A stretch of 10,371 nt of DNA, from the NCBI GenBank assembly GCA_029880755.1, contig JAOUNW010000071.1, positions 1-10,371 on the forward strand, read 5' to 3'. Source of the DNA: Gammaproteobacteria bacterium (lineage in GTDB: Bacteria; Pseudomonadota; Gammaproteobacteria; Acidiferrobacterales; SZUA-150). Position 1 is the stretch's first letter. The number at the start of each line of letters is the position of its first letter. The notes beneath the pieces were generated by a model. The model did not search any database and was not told the origin of the DNA. It saw only the letters and a list, made by a program, of their open reading frames with translations. A program made the translations under genes and the position numbers. This document shows positions 1 to 7,386 of the stretch, in pieces.

Positions 1-464
1 CTTTCGGCATGGGCCACTACCTGGTCCGCCCGGTCGAGTATACCTGGCAAGGACTCTCGCGTTTTCTTTACTTCTGAAAGTACTGCCGGAATATGGGGCT
101 CAATTGTGTCTATGGTTTTTCTGGCTGCGGCGATAGCCTCCGCACTAGTGTTGATCAGTGGGGGAGCGGTCTTGCGAAGTTCGGCAGACTCGGCAAGTGT
201 GGCGGTTATCACTTCACGTATGGCTTTGGTCTCTTCCAGTATGGGTGGAACCAGCTCCCGAAAGGCATCCGCCTCACGTAAAACGGGTTCGATTTTTTGA
301 GACGTACTTTCCAGTTGTGCCAGCAGTTCAGGGAGATCCTGTCGGGCATTGCTGATTTCATAAGAGAAATAGGCCAGACCAACAGCAAGGGCAAACAGGC
401 CAAAAGCCAACATGCCTTTGCCCAGCAGTTGCGCCTTGTCCGGTGCGTTGAGTTGTTGCCACAT
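1..464 (-). CDS. Membrane-anchored coiled-coil protein, partial (C-terminus beyond left edge)
   Basis: An open frame reads from an ATG at 464 to the window edge without a stop, giving 154 residues plus a partial codon. Residues 17-37 form one hydrophobic helix (GMLAFGLFALAVGLAYFSYE), preceded by a short polar N-terminus. The rest is alanine-, glutamate- and lysine-rich and looks like a long amphipathic or coiled-coil helix with recurring leucine and isoleucine spacing (for example LPELLAQLEST, LVPPILEETKAIREV, IPAVLSEVKK). This suggests an inner-membrane protein with a long helical domain on one side of the membrane. I do not recognise the family. The gene follows the lipoprotein gene with a 50-base gap on the same strand and is probably cotranscribed. 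No strong ribosome binding site precedes the ATG; an in-frame TTG seven codons upstream is a weak alternative. Confidence is high for coding, low for function. Confidence 0.75.
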   Translation of the reverse strand, partial: MWQQLNAPDKAQLLGKGMLAFGLFALAVGLAYFSYEISNARQDLPELLAQLESTSQKIEPVLREADAFRELVPPILEETKAIREVITATLAESAELRKTAPPLINTSAEAIAAARKTIDTIEPHIPAVLSEVKKTRESLPGILDRADQVVAHAE

Positions 465-514
465 AAATGTTTGCGTGAGAATCAATGCATGACTTGATTA
501 ACGTTATGACCCTG

Positions 515-1279
515 TCAGCTGGCCTTGTTGGGCAATTTTTCAAGCAAATGGGTTAAATTCTTGAGAAAGCCCAATGCATCAGGATTGCCGTTAACCCTGG
601 CGTAGTCTTTCCACAACAAGTCGCCGGTTTTCGGATCGAACAATTGCACACTCAATATTATCGTGTCTTTATCCAGTTCTATAAAATCCACGCTGCTACC
701 CCCCATTGCCGCACCGATTCCCGCCACGACATTAATCGCTCCCTTGGCGACATTACCGGCTACAGCGCCAGTGCTAATGTAAAAACCGCTGGCATTAATC
801 ACCAGGACCGCCTGACCGAAGGGATTTAGCTCAGGCGATAGTTTGGACTGGGTGCTTTCTTTCTGCAGTTGGGTCAGTTGCAATCTATTAACTTCAGACG
901 CCTGGGGAATAAGGACAAAAGGGGCATCCTCAAATGTGTTTTCTGTGTCAGCGCTATCATGGGAAATTTCCATATCGATCTGACCCAGACTGGTCAGTCC
1001 GACGGTTTGATAGGTCTTTTCAATGTTGTAGCCTTTTTTCTCCATGATCATGGCGACAAGATCATTCAATTTTTCCGTTATAGCCTGGTTTTCGGCGGTA
1101 TTGAGGATGGCGGGTTTCAGGCTGCGTTTATGAACAACAGTAGCATCCACCACAACCGCCATGCCTTGCAGTTGGCTCACAAGTTCCGGGTACTGGGGAT
1201 GTCCGGAGGTAGCGCAGCCGTTGGCAAGAAAGGTTGCCAGTAGCAGGCAGCCGATGAAACTTGTACGAAGTGATCTCAT
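515..1279 (-). CDS. Putative lipoprotein of unknown function
   Basis: The product has 254 residues. The N-terminus (MRSLRTSFIGCLLLATFLANGC) has two arginines, a hydrophobic stretch and a cysteine at residue 22, as expected of a signal peptidase II substrate. The box LANGC is slightly off consensus because asparagine sits at -2. The mature part begins polar, and a Gly/Ala-rich hydrophobic stretch lies at about 165-195 (FYISTGAVAGNVAKGAINVV, then a GIGAAMGG segment). This could insert into or pack on a membrane. The C-terminal LFDPKTGDLLWKDY resembles the beta-strand pattern of periplasmic lipoproteins that assess envelope components, but I cannot name the family. The ATG at 1279 follows a near-perfect AAGGAGG ribosome binding site (about 1285-1291), which fixes the start. 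The downstream membrane-anchored coiled-coil gene is 50 bases away, so the two may act together at the envelope. Confidence 0.85.
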   Translation of the reverse strand: MRSLRTSFIGCLLLATFLANGCATSGHPQYPELVSQLQGMAVVVDATVVHKRSLKPAILNTAENQAITEKLNDLVAMIMEKKGYNIEKTYQTVGLTSLGQIDMEISHDSADTENTFEDAPFVLIPQASEVNRLQLTQLQKESTQSKLSPELNPFGQAVLVINASGFYISTGAVAGNVAKGAINVVAGIGAAMGGSSVDFIELDKDTIILSVQLFDPKTGDLLWKDYARVNGNPDALGFLKNLTHLLEKLPNKAS

Positions 1280-1337
1280 GACAGGGCCTCCTTGTGCTGA
1301 TGGTGTCAGGAGAATGGGGAAAACGTGTCTGTACTAA

Positions 1338-1343
1338 ATTATA
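1338..1343 (-). promoter_or_regulatory. Candidate -10 box for the lipoprotein operon
   Basis: A perfect TATAAT occurs on the minus strand about 59 bases upstream of the lipoprotein ATG. No good -35 hexamer lies 16-18 bases further upstream, so the promoter would be weak or activator dependent. The remaining 263 bases between the lipoprotein and the acetyltransferase (1280-1542) show no gene and no clear terminator. Confidence 0.35.
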
Positions 1344-1542
1344 GACGGCCAAAGTCGGGTTGTTGGGGTATCTGAGTAGATTAACTTTTGTCTACGAAGC
1401 GCCGTTGGGAGTAGTAGAGGGTATTGGTCAGGAAAAAAGGTGGCGTTGTGATTTCGATGTGCTACCGGGGTGTCGGCTTTAGCGCTGAAGAAATCTAGCC
1501 GAAGAGTTTTGTCGCTGTAGCAAGCTCTAGTTCTTGAGATGG

Positions 1543-2352
1543 TCAGCTTTGCAAATACAGTTGGTATCGGCAAACTTCCTTGAATCCCATTTTTTTGTAA
1601 ACGGGGAGACCCATGGATGACGCCTGAAGAATACCCACATGATATCCCTGTTCGCGTGCTTCAAACAAAGGTATTGCTGTCATGACGGCGCCAATACCTT
1701 TGCGCCGTGCTTCAGGCAGGGTGGATACCGCATAAATCCCGGCGACACCTGAATCCAGTGTCATGGCTGAGCTGGCTACAGGTTCGCCGTTAAGATAGCC
1801 GATGTAGCGCTTCTGGTTCTGATACTGCTTCTTGGAAAGACTGGTTTCCAGTTCAATAAAAGCCGCTGTGGCGGATTCAGAGAAGCCTGTTCCCTCGGCA
1901 GCGATGCGGGCCCAAAGGGCTTGCTCCTCTTTGTTGCCAACTTTTGTTACCGCCAGACCGGGAACCGCATCGGCCCTGGTTCTAATTTGGTCAAGGTTGA
2001 TCGCCATGCCGGTGACGTCACCTACTGCTTTGAGTTGCTTTTGCTCCAGCAACGTCCGCAGGTTATCTGGCTTGCTACGTGGACCCAGCCACCATAGTGC
2101 TGGTGCGCCCCGGTTGCCAATGAATTTGCCCAATATCTCAATCGTACTTAGTACATTCTTCTCTTCCAGTTGTGCAAACAAGACACCGTTAAACAGGGCG
2201 AATGGAACACCGGTATAAAACCACACCAGATTCTTTTCCACGTGTAGTTCATTGCCCTTGGCGCTACCATAAGGGGACCAAAAGGCAACCATGTTGCTTT
2301 CCATTGCTTCAAGCAATTGTTCAGATGAACTGGTGTCAAGAAATCTATCCAC
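1543..2352 (-). CDS. GNAT-family N-acetyltransferase
   Basis: The product has 269 residues from a GTG at 2352. The C-terminal half carries the GNAT acetyl-CoA binding motif: a beta strand (GVAGIYAVSTLPEA) followed by the pyrophosphate loop RRKGIG (residues 216-221, matching R-x-x-G-x-G) and a helix (AVMTAIPLFEAREQG). The closing motif LPVYKKMGFKEVCRYQLYL is typical of the family's motif B. The N-terminal half (MVAFWSPYG, LVWFYTGVPFALFNGV) resembles an extra domain found in some longer GNAT proteins; the substrate is unknown. The frame can be extended to a TTG at 2424, but that start has no ribosome binding site and would place a terminator-like hairpin inside the gene. The GTG has GGAAAAGGG seven bases upstream and is preferred. 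The gene follows eptA on the same strand but is separated from it by the hairpin. Confidence 0.85.
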   Translation of the reverse strand: MDRFLDTSSSEQLLEAMESNMVAFWSPYGSAKGNELHVEKNLVWFYTGVPFALFNGVLFAQLEEKNVLSTIEILGKFIGNRGAPALWWLGPRSKPDNLRTLLEQKQLKAVGDVTGMAINLDQIRTRADAVPGLAVTKVGNKEEQALWARIAAEGTGFSESATAAFIELETSLSKKQYQNQKRYIGYLNGEPVASSAMTLDSGVAGIYAVSTLPEARRKGIGAVMTAIPLFEAREQGYHVGILQASSMGLPVYKKMGFKEVCRYQLYLQS

Positions 2353-2389
2353 AAAATGACCCTTTTCCGTAACTCTGTAAGCGCATTTG

Positions 2390-2413
2390 AAAAACCGGTT
2401 ATACAGACCGGTT
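2390..2413 (-). terminator. Probable intrinsic terminator after eptA
   Basis: Read on the minus strand, a perfect 7-base-pair stem (AACCGGT / ACCGGTT) closes a 7-base loop (CTGTATA) and runs into a TTTTT stretch. It lies about 70 bases after the eptA stop and 37 bases before the preferred acetyltransferase start. The stem is short and only moderately GC-rich, so termination may be partial. Confidence 0.5.
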
Positions 2414-2481
2414 ATTAGACACAATAAATTCAGTGTAAAGCAAAAAAGGTTTTGAGAAAATAGAAAACAGCGGTTTCCAGG

Positions 2482-4146
2482 TTATCGGCACTTTGAAAAC
2501 ATATCCAGTTCAGCATTATAGACATTCGTTTTGACCTCCATTAGTCCCAGCACGGAATGAAACAAATTGTCATGAGAGTACTTATTATCAGACTGGCGCT
2601 TTAAGCAGTCGTGATTTATGTGTTCGGTTTTTTCAAACCCATTTGAAAGCCACAAAATGAACGGTACATGGGTTTGTTCCTCCGGCGCGATCAGGTAGGG
2701 CAAGCCATGCAGGTAGATGTTGTTTTCGCCCAGGGACTCGCCGTGATCGGAAACATAAATCATAGAGGCATTGAACCTCTTCTCATTCTTTTTAAGAAAT
2801 CCGATAACCTGTTCTAAAAAATAATCCGTATAGACAATGGTATTGTCATAGGCATTGGCCACCTCGTCTTGCCGGCATGCCTGTAGCTGGTTCGTTTGGC
2901 AGGCAGGCTTAAACACTTCAAACTCTTTTGGATAGCGTAAATAGTAGGCGGGTCCATGGCTGCCTTTTTGGTGCAGTACGATGAACATGTCATTGTCAGC
3001 GTGATTAACGATGTCCTGTAGCTTGTGCAGAAGAATCATGTCGAAACATTCTTTATCTCCACACAGTTCGGGTACGTGCAGTGTAGCCATGTTTTCCCCG
3101 TTTACGCGATTACACACTCCTTTGCATCCGGAGTTGTTGTCACGCCACAACACCTCGATGCCCGCATGAGCCAGAACATCCAACAGATCTTCCGAGTGTT
3201 TGGCTTTCGAGTCACTATACGTATCTTGTGTCATATGGGAAAACATGCAGGGCACTGATGTAGCCGTGGAAGTGCCACAAGAATAGACGTTGGTGTAGTT
3301 AACGATATTTTCGTGGCCAAGAAGGGGATTGGTTTTGCGTCCGTAACCATTAAGCGAGAAACTCTGTGCCCGGGCAGTCTCACCGAGCACCAGAATAACC
3401 AGGGATTTTTTACCCCTCTGTTGCCAGAGACTGGCCAGTTTTGCATCGTGCTCAATTGCAACTACGGTTGTATCGGGGCTGCCCAGAGATTGGTTTAGAT
3501 ATTTATGAAAAGCGTGAAGGGTGTTTATTGGGTTAATCAGATGGCGCAATTCCCGATTATTACGGACTAGAGAAGCGTAGTCCTGGTAAAAAGGGGCAAC
3601 GACTACTACCAGGGCAATGCTGCTTATTAAGATAACTTTAAGTTTGGACAATGCCTCCCGGGAGATGACCTGATATTGAATTTCAGTGTTATAGACAAAA
3701 AGTGCCGGTAGTAGCCCCCAGACTGTCAGATAATAAAACAGACGTAAATTCAGAAGTTCGATTGCCTCATGAGTGTCTGTTTCCATGATATTCTGAATCA
3801 TGTTCGCATCAATCATGGTACCGTAACTGTCCATAAAATAGCCGGCTATGGAGGCGGTTAGCAGTAGTGTAATAATCAACGGCTTTAATACATACTTGAA
3901 ACTGAAAAACGAAAGCAAAATGTTCAAGAAAAGAGTTAGCAGGACAAAGACCGAACCTACAAAAAGATAATTATATAGCGTGTACTGGTCAAACACATTG
4001 AGTACACGCTGCCAGAATGCGTCGTTGGAAAATCCTGTCAGAAACAGAGCTGTTGCTAGTGACAGGCGGGTAGTGCTGAGTTTGGGTTTGCGCGCCAATA
4101 ACCCCTTGATGGCGTTAATGCGCTTGAGAATATATTTGTAAATCAC
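2482..4146 (-). CDS. eptA: Lipid A phosphoethanolamine transferase (EptA/MCR family)
   Basis: The 554-residue product is the usual length for this family. It would move phosphoethanolamine from phosphatidylethanolamine to lipid A phosphate on the periplasmic face of the inner membrane. About five membrane helices occupy residues 25-190, and a sulfatase-fold catalytic domain fills 245-554. By comparison with MCR-1 the expected site residues are present: E256 in GETAR, nucleophile T294 in CGTSTATS, H397 in GSHGP, D467 and H468 in DHGES, and H480 in YLHGLPY. Cysteines C290/C300, C341/C345, C362/C367 and C416/C424 fit the family's periplasmic disulfides. The start is a GTG with only a weak ribosome binding site, 12 bases after the lysR stop, so translation is probably coupled. 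Such enzymes can lower cationic-peptide and polymyxin susceptibility. This looks like a chromosomal copy, since no mobile element flanks it. Confidence 0.93.
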   Translation of the reverse strand: MIYKYILKRINAIKGLLARKPKLSTTRLSLATALFLTGFSNDAFWQRVLNVFDQYTLYNYLFVGSVFVLLTLFLNILLSFFSFKYVLKPLIITLLLTASIAGYFMDSYGTMIDANMIQNIMETDTHEAIELLNLRLFYYLTVWGLLPALFVYNTEIQYQVISREALSKLKVILISSIALVVVVAPFYQDYASLVRNNRELRHLINPINTLHAFHKYLNQSLGSPDTTVVAIEHDAKLASLWQQRGKKSLVILVLGETARAQSFSLNGYGRKTNPLLGHENIVNYTNVYSCGTSTATSVPCMFSHMTQDTYSDSKAKHSEDLLDVLAHAGIEVLWRDNNSGCKGVCNRVNGENMATLHVPELCGDKECFDMILLHKLQDIVNHADNDMFIVLHQKGSHGPAYYLRYPKEFEVFKPACQTNQLQACRQDEVANAYDNTIVYTDYFLEQVIGFLKKNEKRFNASMIYVSDHGESLGENNIYLHGLPYLIAPEEQTHVPFILWLSNGFEKTEHINHDCLKRQSDNKYSHDNLFHSVLGLMEVKTNVYNAELDMFSKCR

Positions 4147-4158
4147 ACATTACCATGT

Positions 4159-5067
4159 TTAACCGCCGTTTCGGCTGCTTCGTAATAGGGAAATAAATGC
4201 CTCGACCACGGGATGATCCAGGCTGCCCCGGTGCCGAGCAATCCATAATGTACGCATAATACGAAATCCTTTTACTTTTAAATGGTACAAAGCGCCCCGG
4301 GTAACTCGATCCTCTACAGCAAAGCGTGGTAGAAAGCTGACATGCAGACCGCGCGACAGTATCTCGACGATAGTATCCGTTGATCCGACCTCAATAGCTG
4401 TGTTGAGTTTATCGATGCCGATGCGCTTTAGCGCCTCGCTCATGGTGATATGGACCGAGGACTGTGTTTCACGCAAGACATATGACAAGGAGACCAGCTC
4501 CTCGACCGGTAACAACTCTGTGCCGGCAAGTTGATGTTTCGATCCACACACCAACCATAATTCGTCTTCCTGCCACTTCTGCACCAGAATGTCTGGGTGG
4601 TCCGGGGCAAATTCAAGCAAAGCCAGGTCGGTCATTTGGGTGGCCAGATGGGTTTGGATATTTCGGCTGTAGCCCATGCGGCTTTCCACCTTGTACTTGG
4701 GAAACTTCTCATTAAATTGCAGCAGTAGTTCCGGTAGCAGGTATTCACCTATGGAGAAGGTTACCTCCAGACGCATGCCGCTATGACCGTGAGAAAGTTG
4801 CAGTAGCTCTTCATGCAGAATTAAGTGCCGATCCAGGGTTTGAACAGCCAGGAGATAAACCTTTTCCCCGGCCTTGGTCAGGCGCAACCTACCTGCCACC
4901 CGTTCTGTGAGGGGCATGCCATAGAGGTTGTCCAGGGTACGCAAGCGCTTGGTTACGGCGGGTTGGCCAATATTGAGTTTTTTGGCGGCTTCCGTAACAC
5001 CGCCTTTTTCGACGACGGCGCGCAGCGCTGCCCAGCATGACAGATCGGGTAGATTTTTATATTCCAT
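4159..5067 (-). CDS. LysR-family transcriptional regulator
   Basis: The 302-residue product is the standard LysR length. The winged helix-turn-helix lies at residues 12-70 (GGVTEAAKKLNIGQPAVTKR, then LRTLDNLYGMPLTER), and a substrate-binding-type effector domain follows from about 95 (MRLEVTFSIGEYLLPELLLQ). The ATG at 5067 fits the conserved N-terminal spacing. The gene is divergent from the TauE/SafE permease and upstream of eptA, so it probably autoregulates and controls one or both neighbours. Its effector cannot be read from the sequence; a sulfur or organic anion handled by the permease would be a natural guess. A clear T-N11-A operator was not found by eye in the divergent region. Confidence 0.92.
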   Translation of the reverse strand: MEYKNLPDLSCWAALRAVVEKGGVTEAAKKLNIGQPAVTKRLRTLDNLYGMPLTERVAGRLRLTKAGEKVYLLAVQTLDRHLILHEELLQLSHGHSGMRLEVTFSIGEYLLPELLLQFNEKFPKYKVESRMGYSRNIQTHLATQMTDLALLEFAPDHPDILVQKWQEDELWLVCGSKHQLAGTELLPVEELVSLSYVLRETQSSVHITMSEALKRIGIDKLNTAIEVGSTDTIVEILSRGLHVSFLPRFAVEDRVTRGALYHLKVKGFRIMRTLWIARHRGSLDHPVVEAFISLLRSSRNGG

Positions 5068-5115
5068 ATAAGAATATTACGAGACTATGTTTCATTGGCC
5101 TTATATTTTATCAAC

Positions 5116-5145
5116 ACTATACTACACGTTCTATAACGCTGTAAA
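5116..5145 (-). promoter_or_regulatory. Probable lysR-eptA promoter
   Basis: On the minus strand TTTACA (5145-5140) and TATAGT (5121-5116) are separated by 18 bases, each matching five of six consensus positions. Transcription would begin about 40 bases before the lysR ATG. It probably serves both lysR and eptA. Confidence 0.5.
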
Positions 5146-5213
5146 TTCCTACTAATAGCTCAATTTCCCGACAGCAATTAACGAGATACCAGTTTATTCC
5201 TGTTGGTTGGTAT

Positions 5214-5243
5214 TTGACAAGATACAATCCCATTGGGAATAGT
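5214..5243 (+). promoter_or_regulatory. Candidate promoter for the TauE/SafE permease
   Basis: A perfect -35 TTGACA (5214-5219) is followed after 18 bases by AATAGT (5238-5243), a four-of-six -10. The leader to the GTG start would be about 95 bases. The poor -10 fits a promoter that needs an activator, such as the divergent LysR protein. Confidence 0.45.
5228..5238. promoter_or_regulatory. Palindromic operator-like site in the permease promoter
   Basis: The 11-base perfect inverted repeat TCCCA-T-TGGGA lies in the spacer of the candidate permease promoter and touches the first base of its -10. That position suits a repressor or other regulator. It lacks the T-N11-A form of classical LysR sites, so the binder is unknown. 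Confidence 0.35.
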
Positions 5244-5346
5244 TTAGCTTGGCGGATGTTTGCGTTGCGTTCTGTTGACGGTCTTTTAATGGCCGATTTC
5301 GATTTGTAGCGGGTGTCAGGCCCAAAAAAATGAATGAGGTGATGTT

Positions 5347-6426
5347 GTGGAGTCGATTCAGTTTATTGATTTAAATCTCACGACTGTGGTGATTTTGTTT
5401 GTCGTGGGATTCATTGGCGGCATGGTTAGCGGTTTTATTGGTTCTGGCGGCGCTTTTGTGCTGACGCCTGCGATGATGGCTCTTGGTGTTCCCGGTATCG
5501 TTGCGGTTGCCAGCAATATGGCCCACAAGTTTCCCAAGGCCCTGGTGGGTTCTATTAAGCGCGCTAAATATGGTCAGGTGGATGTGAAACTTGGTGTTAT
5601 TATGGGTGTTTTTGCCGAGGCCGGCGTATTCGCGGGTAAGAACGTGATGACCAGTATCCGTGATTCGTACGGTAATATTGGTACCGATCTCTATGTATCC
5701 GCTGTGTTTATAGTAGTGCTGGCCATTATAGGTACAGTGGTTTTACGTGACGCCATGCGTATGAAGAAAAATGGTGACGAGCATGCGGAGCACAAAACAC
5801 CGGCACTGGCCAAATGGCTTCAATCCATTAATATCCCCGGCACCATGGTGCGCTTCCGATCCACCGGCAATAAACCGGTCTCTCTACTGTTTGTCGCGCC
5901 CATGGGGTTTGCAACCGGAATGCTGGCAGCTTCAATTGCAGTTGGGGGTTTTATCGGTGTGCCGGCCATGATCTATCTGTTGGGCGTTCCCGCCATTATG
6001 GCTACCGCAACAGAGCTGGTAGTTGCCTTTGTTATGGGGTTGGGTGGCAGCCTGTTTTACGCCTGGGAGGGGTTTGTTGATATTCGCCTTGCCATGATTA
6101 TTTTGGCTGGTTCTTTGTTTGGGGTTCAGCTTGGTGCTATCGGCACGACCTATGTTAAGGAGCATACCGTTAAGTTTGTGATGGCCACCATCATGCTGGT
6201 CGTTCTTTTTAGTCGCTTGTTTAAGTTGCCAGTTTATCTGTCAGATCTCAATTTTATCGACTCTATCAGTGCTACGACCCATAGTGTATTGAGCAAAATG
6301 GCCTTTGGTGCGTTGGCTCTTGCGCTACTTAGCGGTGCCTTCATGATTTTGGCGGCATTGGTGAAAGGTATTGCCGAACATCGCAAGCGTCACCAGGTAG
6401 TGCACGAGGTACTGGCTACCGACTGA
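5347..6426 (+). CDS. TauE/SafE-family membrane permease (putative anion exporter)
   Basis: The 359-residue product is hydrophobic along most of its length and shows the internal two-fold repeat of the TauE/SafE (COG0730) family: GGMVSGFIGSGGAFVLTPAM (24-43) and GMLAASIAVGGFIGVPAM (191-208), each followed by a LGVP-I-A motif and a conserved small-residue helix. About eight membrane helices are expected. A cytoplasmic loop of about 40 residues at 135-175 is charged (MRMKKNGDEHAEHK), and the tail is basic. Members export sulfite, sulfoacetate or related organic anions, but the substrate varies and cannot be assigned here. The start is a GTG with a good GAGGTGA site 5-6 bases upstream; an in-frame TGA just before rules out a longer start. 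It is divergent from the LysR gene that probably regulates it. Confidence 0.88.
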   Translation: MESIQFIDLNLTTVVILFVVGFIGGMVSGFIGSGGAFVLTPAMMALGVPGIVAVASNMAHKFPKALVGSIKRAKYGQVDVKLGVIMGVFAEAGVFAGKNVMTSIRDSYGNIGTDLYVSAVFIVVLAIIGTVVLRDAMRMKKNGDEHAEHKTPALAKWLQSINIPGTMVRFRSTGNKPVSLLFVAPMGFATGMLAASIAVGGFIGVPAMIYLLGVPAIMATATELVVAFVMGLGGSLFYAWEGFVDIRLAMIILAGSLFGVQLGAIGTTYVKEHTVKFVMATIMLVVLFSRLFKLPVYLSDLNFIDSISATTHSVLSKMAFGALALALLSGAFMILAALVKGIAEHRKRHQVVHEVLATD

Positions 6427-6434
6427 GGTCAGAT

Positions 6435-7073
6435 TTATATTTTTATCTTTTTGGCGCGTATTACAACAAACGCGCCCTGGCCTGACCCCGGTTTAACGGG
6501 ATCAGGCTTTTTCATTTTATCGGGATGGGTAAATAAAGTTTGCACCAGAGAAAATTCCCCGAATCCCGCCTGCTCCAGTTTCGTGACTACTGTATTCGCA
6601 CTATAAAGCGTTGCTTGTTGGTAAAAACGGCTGCCAGACTTATTGGACTCATAATGCTCTCCCAGGGCACTGTCTCTATCGATGAGTCCAATAATTATTG
6701 AACCGGTAGGTCTTAGTGTCCGATGGGCCTCATGCAAGGCTTGATCGATAGAGTCGAGAAAACACAATGTGGTGACGTACAGTAAGTAGTCGCAAGTGTT
6801 ATCGCCCAGGGGTAAAAACTCTGCGACTCCTTCGATTACTGTTATTCCTTTAGCGGATGCCATGCGCGCCATGACAGTAGATGGTTCAATACCAACAGCA
6901 ATACCTAATGGCGCTGAAAAACGACCGGTGCCTATGCCTACCTCAACGCCAAATCCCTTGTCCTGTAGTAGTGCCCTGATAGCATTTAGCTCAGACTCAT
7001 AGGCGTAAAGGTGCCTCGAAAACCAGTCGTCGTAGTCTTTGGTATAAGCATCGAATGCCTGGGTCTTCGCCAT
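6435..7073 (-). CDS. Class I SAM-dependent methyltransferase
   Basis: The 212-residue product shows the Rossmann methyltransferase pattern: motif I VEVGIGTGRF (43-52), an acidic residue ending the second strand in VGIEPS (60-65), a motif near D91 with DYLLYVTTLCFLDSID, and LRPTG (120-124). It matches the Methyltransf_11 type of small-molecule or cofactor methylases; the substrate is unknown. The ATG at 7073 is preceded by AAGG about eight bases upstream. The gene is convergent with the TauE/SafE permease, with only 8 bases between the stops. It lies 307 bases downstream of the sigma-factor operon on the same strand, so whether it belongs to that operon is unclear. Confidence 0.85.
   Translation of the reverse strand: MAKTQAFDAYTKDYDDWFSRHLYAYESELNAIRALLQDKGFGVEVGIGTGRFSAPLGIAVGIEPSTVMARMASAKGITVIEGVAEFLPLGDNTCDYLLYVTTLCFLDSIDQALHEAHRTLRPTGSIIIGLIDRDSALGEHYESNKSGSRFYQQATLYSANTVVTKLEQAGFGEFSLVQTLFTHPDKMKKPDPVKPGSGQGAFVVIRAKKIKI
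6481..6512 (+). terminator. Probable intrinsic terminator for the permease gene
   Basis: On the plus strand CCTGACCCCG and CGGGATCAGG form a 10-base stem with one C-A mismatch and a six-base loop (GTTTAA), followed by C and TTTTT. It begins 54 bases after the permease stop and lies inside the coding sequence for residues 190-198 of the convergent methyltransferase. An additional GGCGCG/CGCGCC stem with a 12-base loop lies at 6453-6476 without a T-run after it. Confidence 0.55.
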
Positions 7074-7380
7074 GTCTCAGCCTTGTATTATTTGGTCTGC
7101 TTTAAATTGAGTTCATGCGACCATATCCGTGATAACGAAACCCGGATCGAGGACAGTCTAGCTTGGAAGCCACCAGATCTTTGGCCGTCCTTCCGTATAA
7201 GCCATGGTGACGGGGCAGGCCCTCTCGGTTTCTCGTAATAACAGTGGTCTGCCGAGTCTGAAATCGGATGGGTGGAAAAAAACTCAAGAATATGGCCTGG
7301 AATAGCGGCAATCAATAAATCTTTTCAGGTTAGCGCCTACAGTCCGAGCAATATTTCGTCTGGGACCAAGGGTCGCCTGA
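7074..7380. other. Intergenic stretch without a recognisable gene
   Basis: These 307 bases separate two minus-strand methyltransferase genes. Open frames here of about 70 codons have no family resemblance, and no ribosome-binding-site-led start was seen. A seven-base A run at about 7275-7281 lacks a stem and is not a minus-strand terminator. No good sigma-70 promoter could be fixed for the downstream methyltransferase. Confidence 0.5.
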
Positions 7381-7386
7381 TCAGGC
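7375..7386. repeat. 12-base perfect palindrome at the end of the ArsM-like gene
   Basis: GCCTGATCAGGC overlaps the stop codon of the ArsM-like gene (TGA at 7381-7383, minus strand). On the plus strand it is followed by TTTTCT, but no plus-strand gene ends here. On the minus strand there is no T-run, so a terminator role is weak. Confidence 0.3.

Noticed and set aside
869..1243. 124-codon plus-strand frame antisense to the lipoprotein
   Set aside because: No ribosome binding site and no recognisable domain; it mirrors the codon structure of the lipoprotein gene.
1832..2218. 128-codon plus-strand frame antisense to the acetyltransferase
   Set aside because: Serine- and alanine-rich shadow of a clear GNAT gene with no start signal.
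2482..4146. Recently acquired mobile mcr gene
   Set aside because: No insertion sequence, plasmid gene or repeat flanks it, and it is tightly paired with a LysR gene; a chromosomal EptA is more likely.
6453..6476. GGCGCG/CGCGCC stem as a terminator for the methyltransferase
   Set aside because: It lies before the methyltransferase stop and on the minus strand is followed by an A-rich, not T-rich, stretch.
7131..7243. Weak inverted similarity (TAACGAAACC and GGTTTCTCGTAA regions) in the 7074-7380 gap
   Set aside because: It needs several gaps and mismatches and is within chance for this length.
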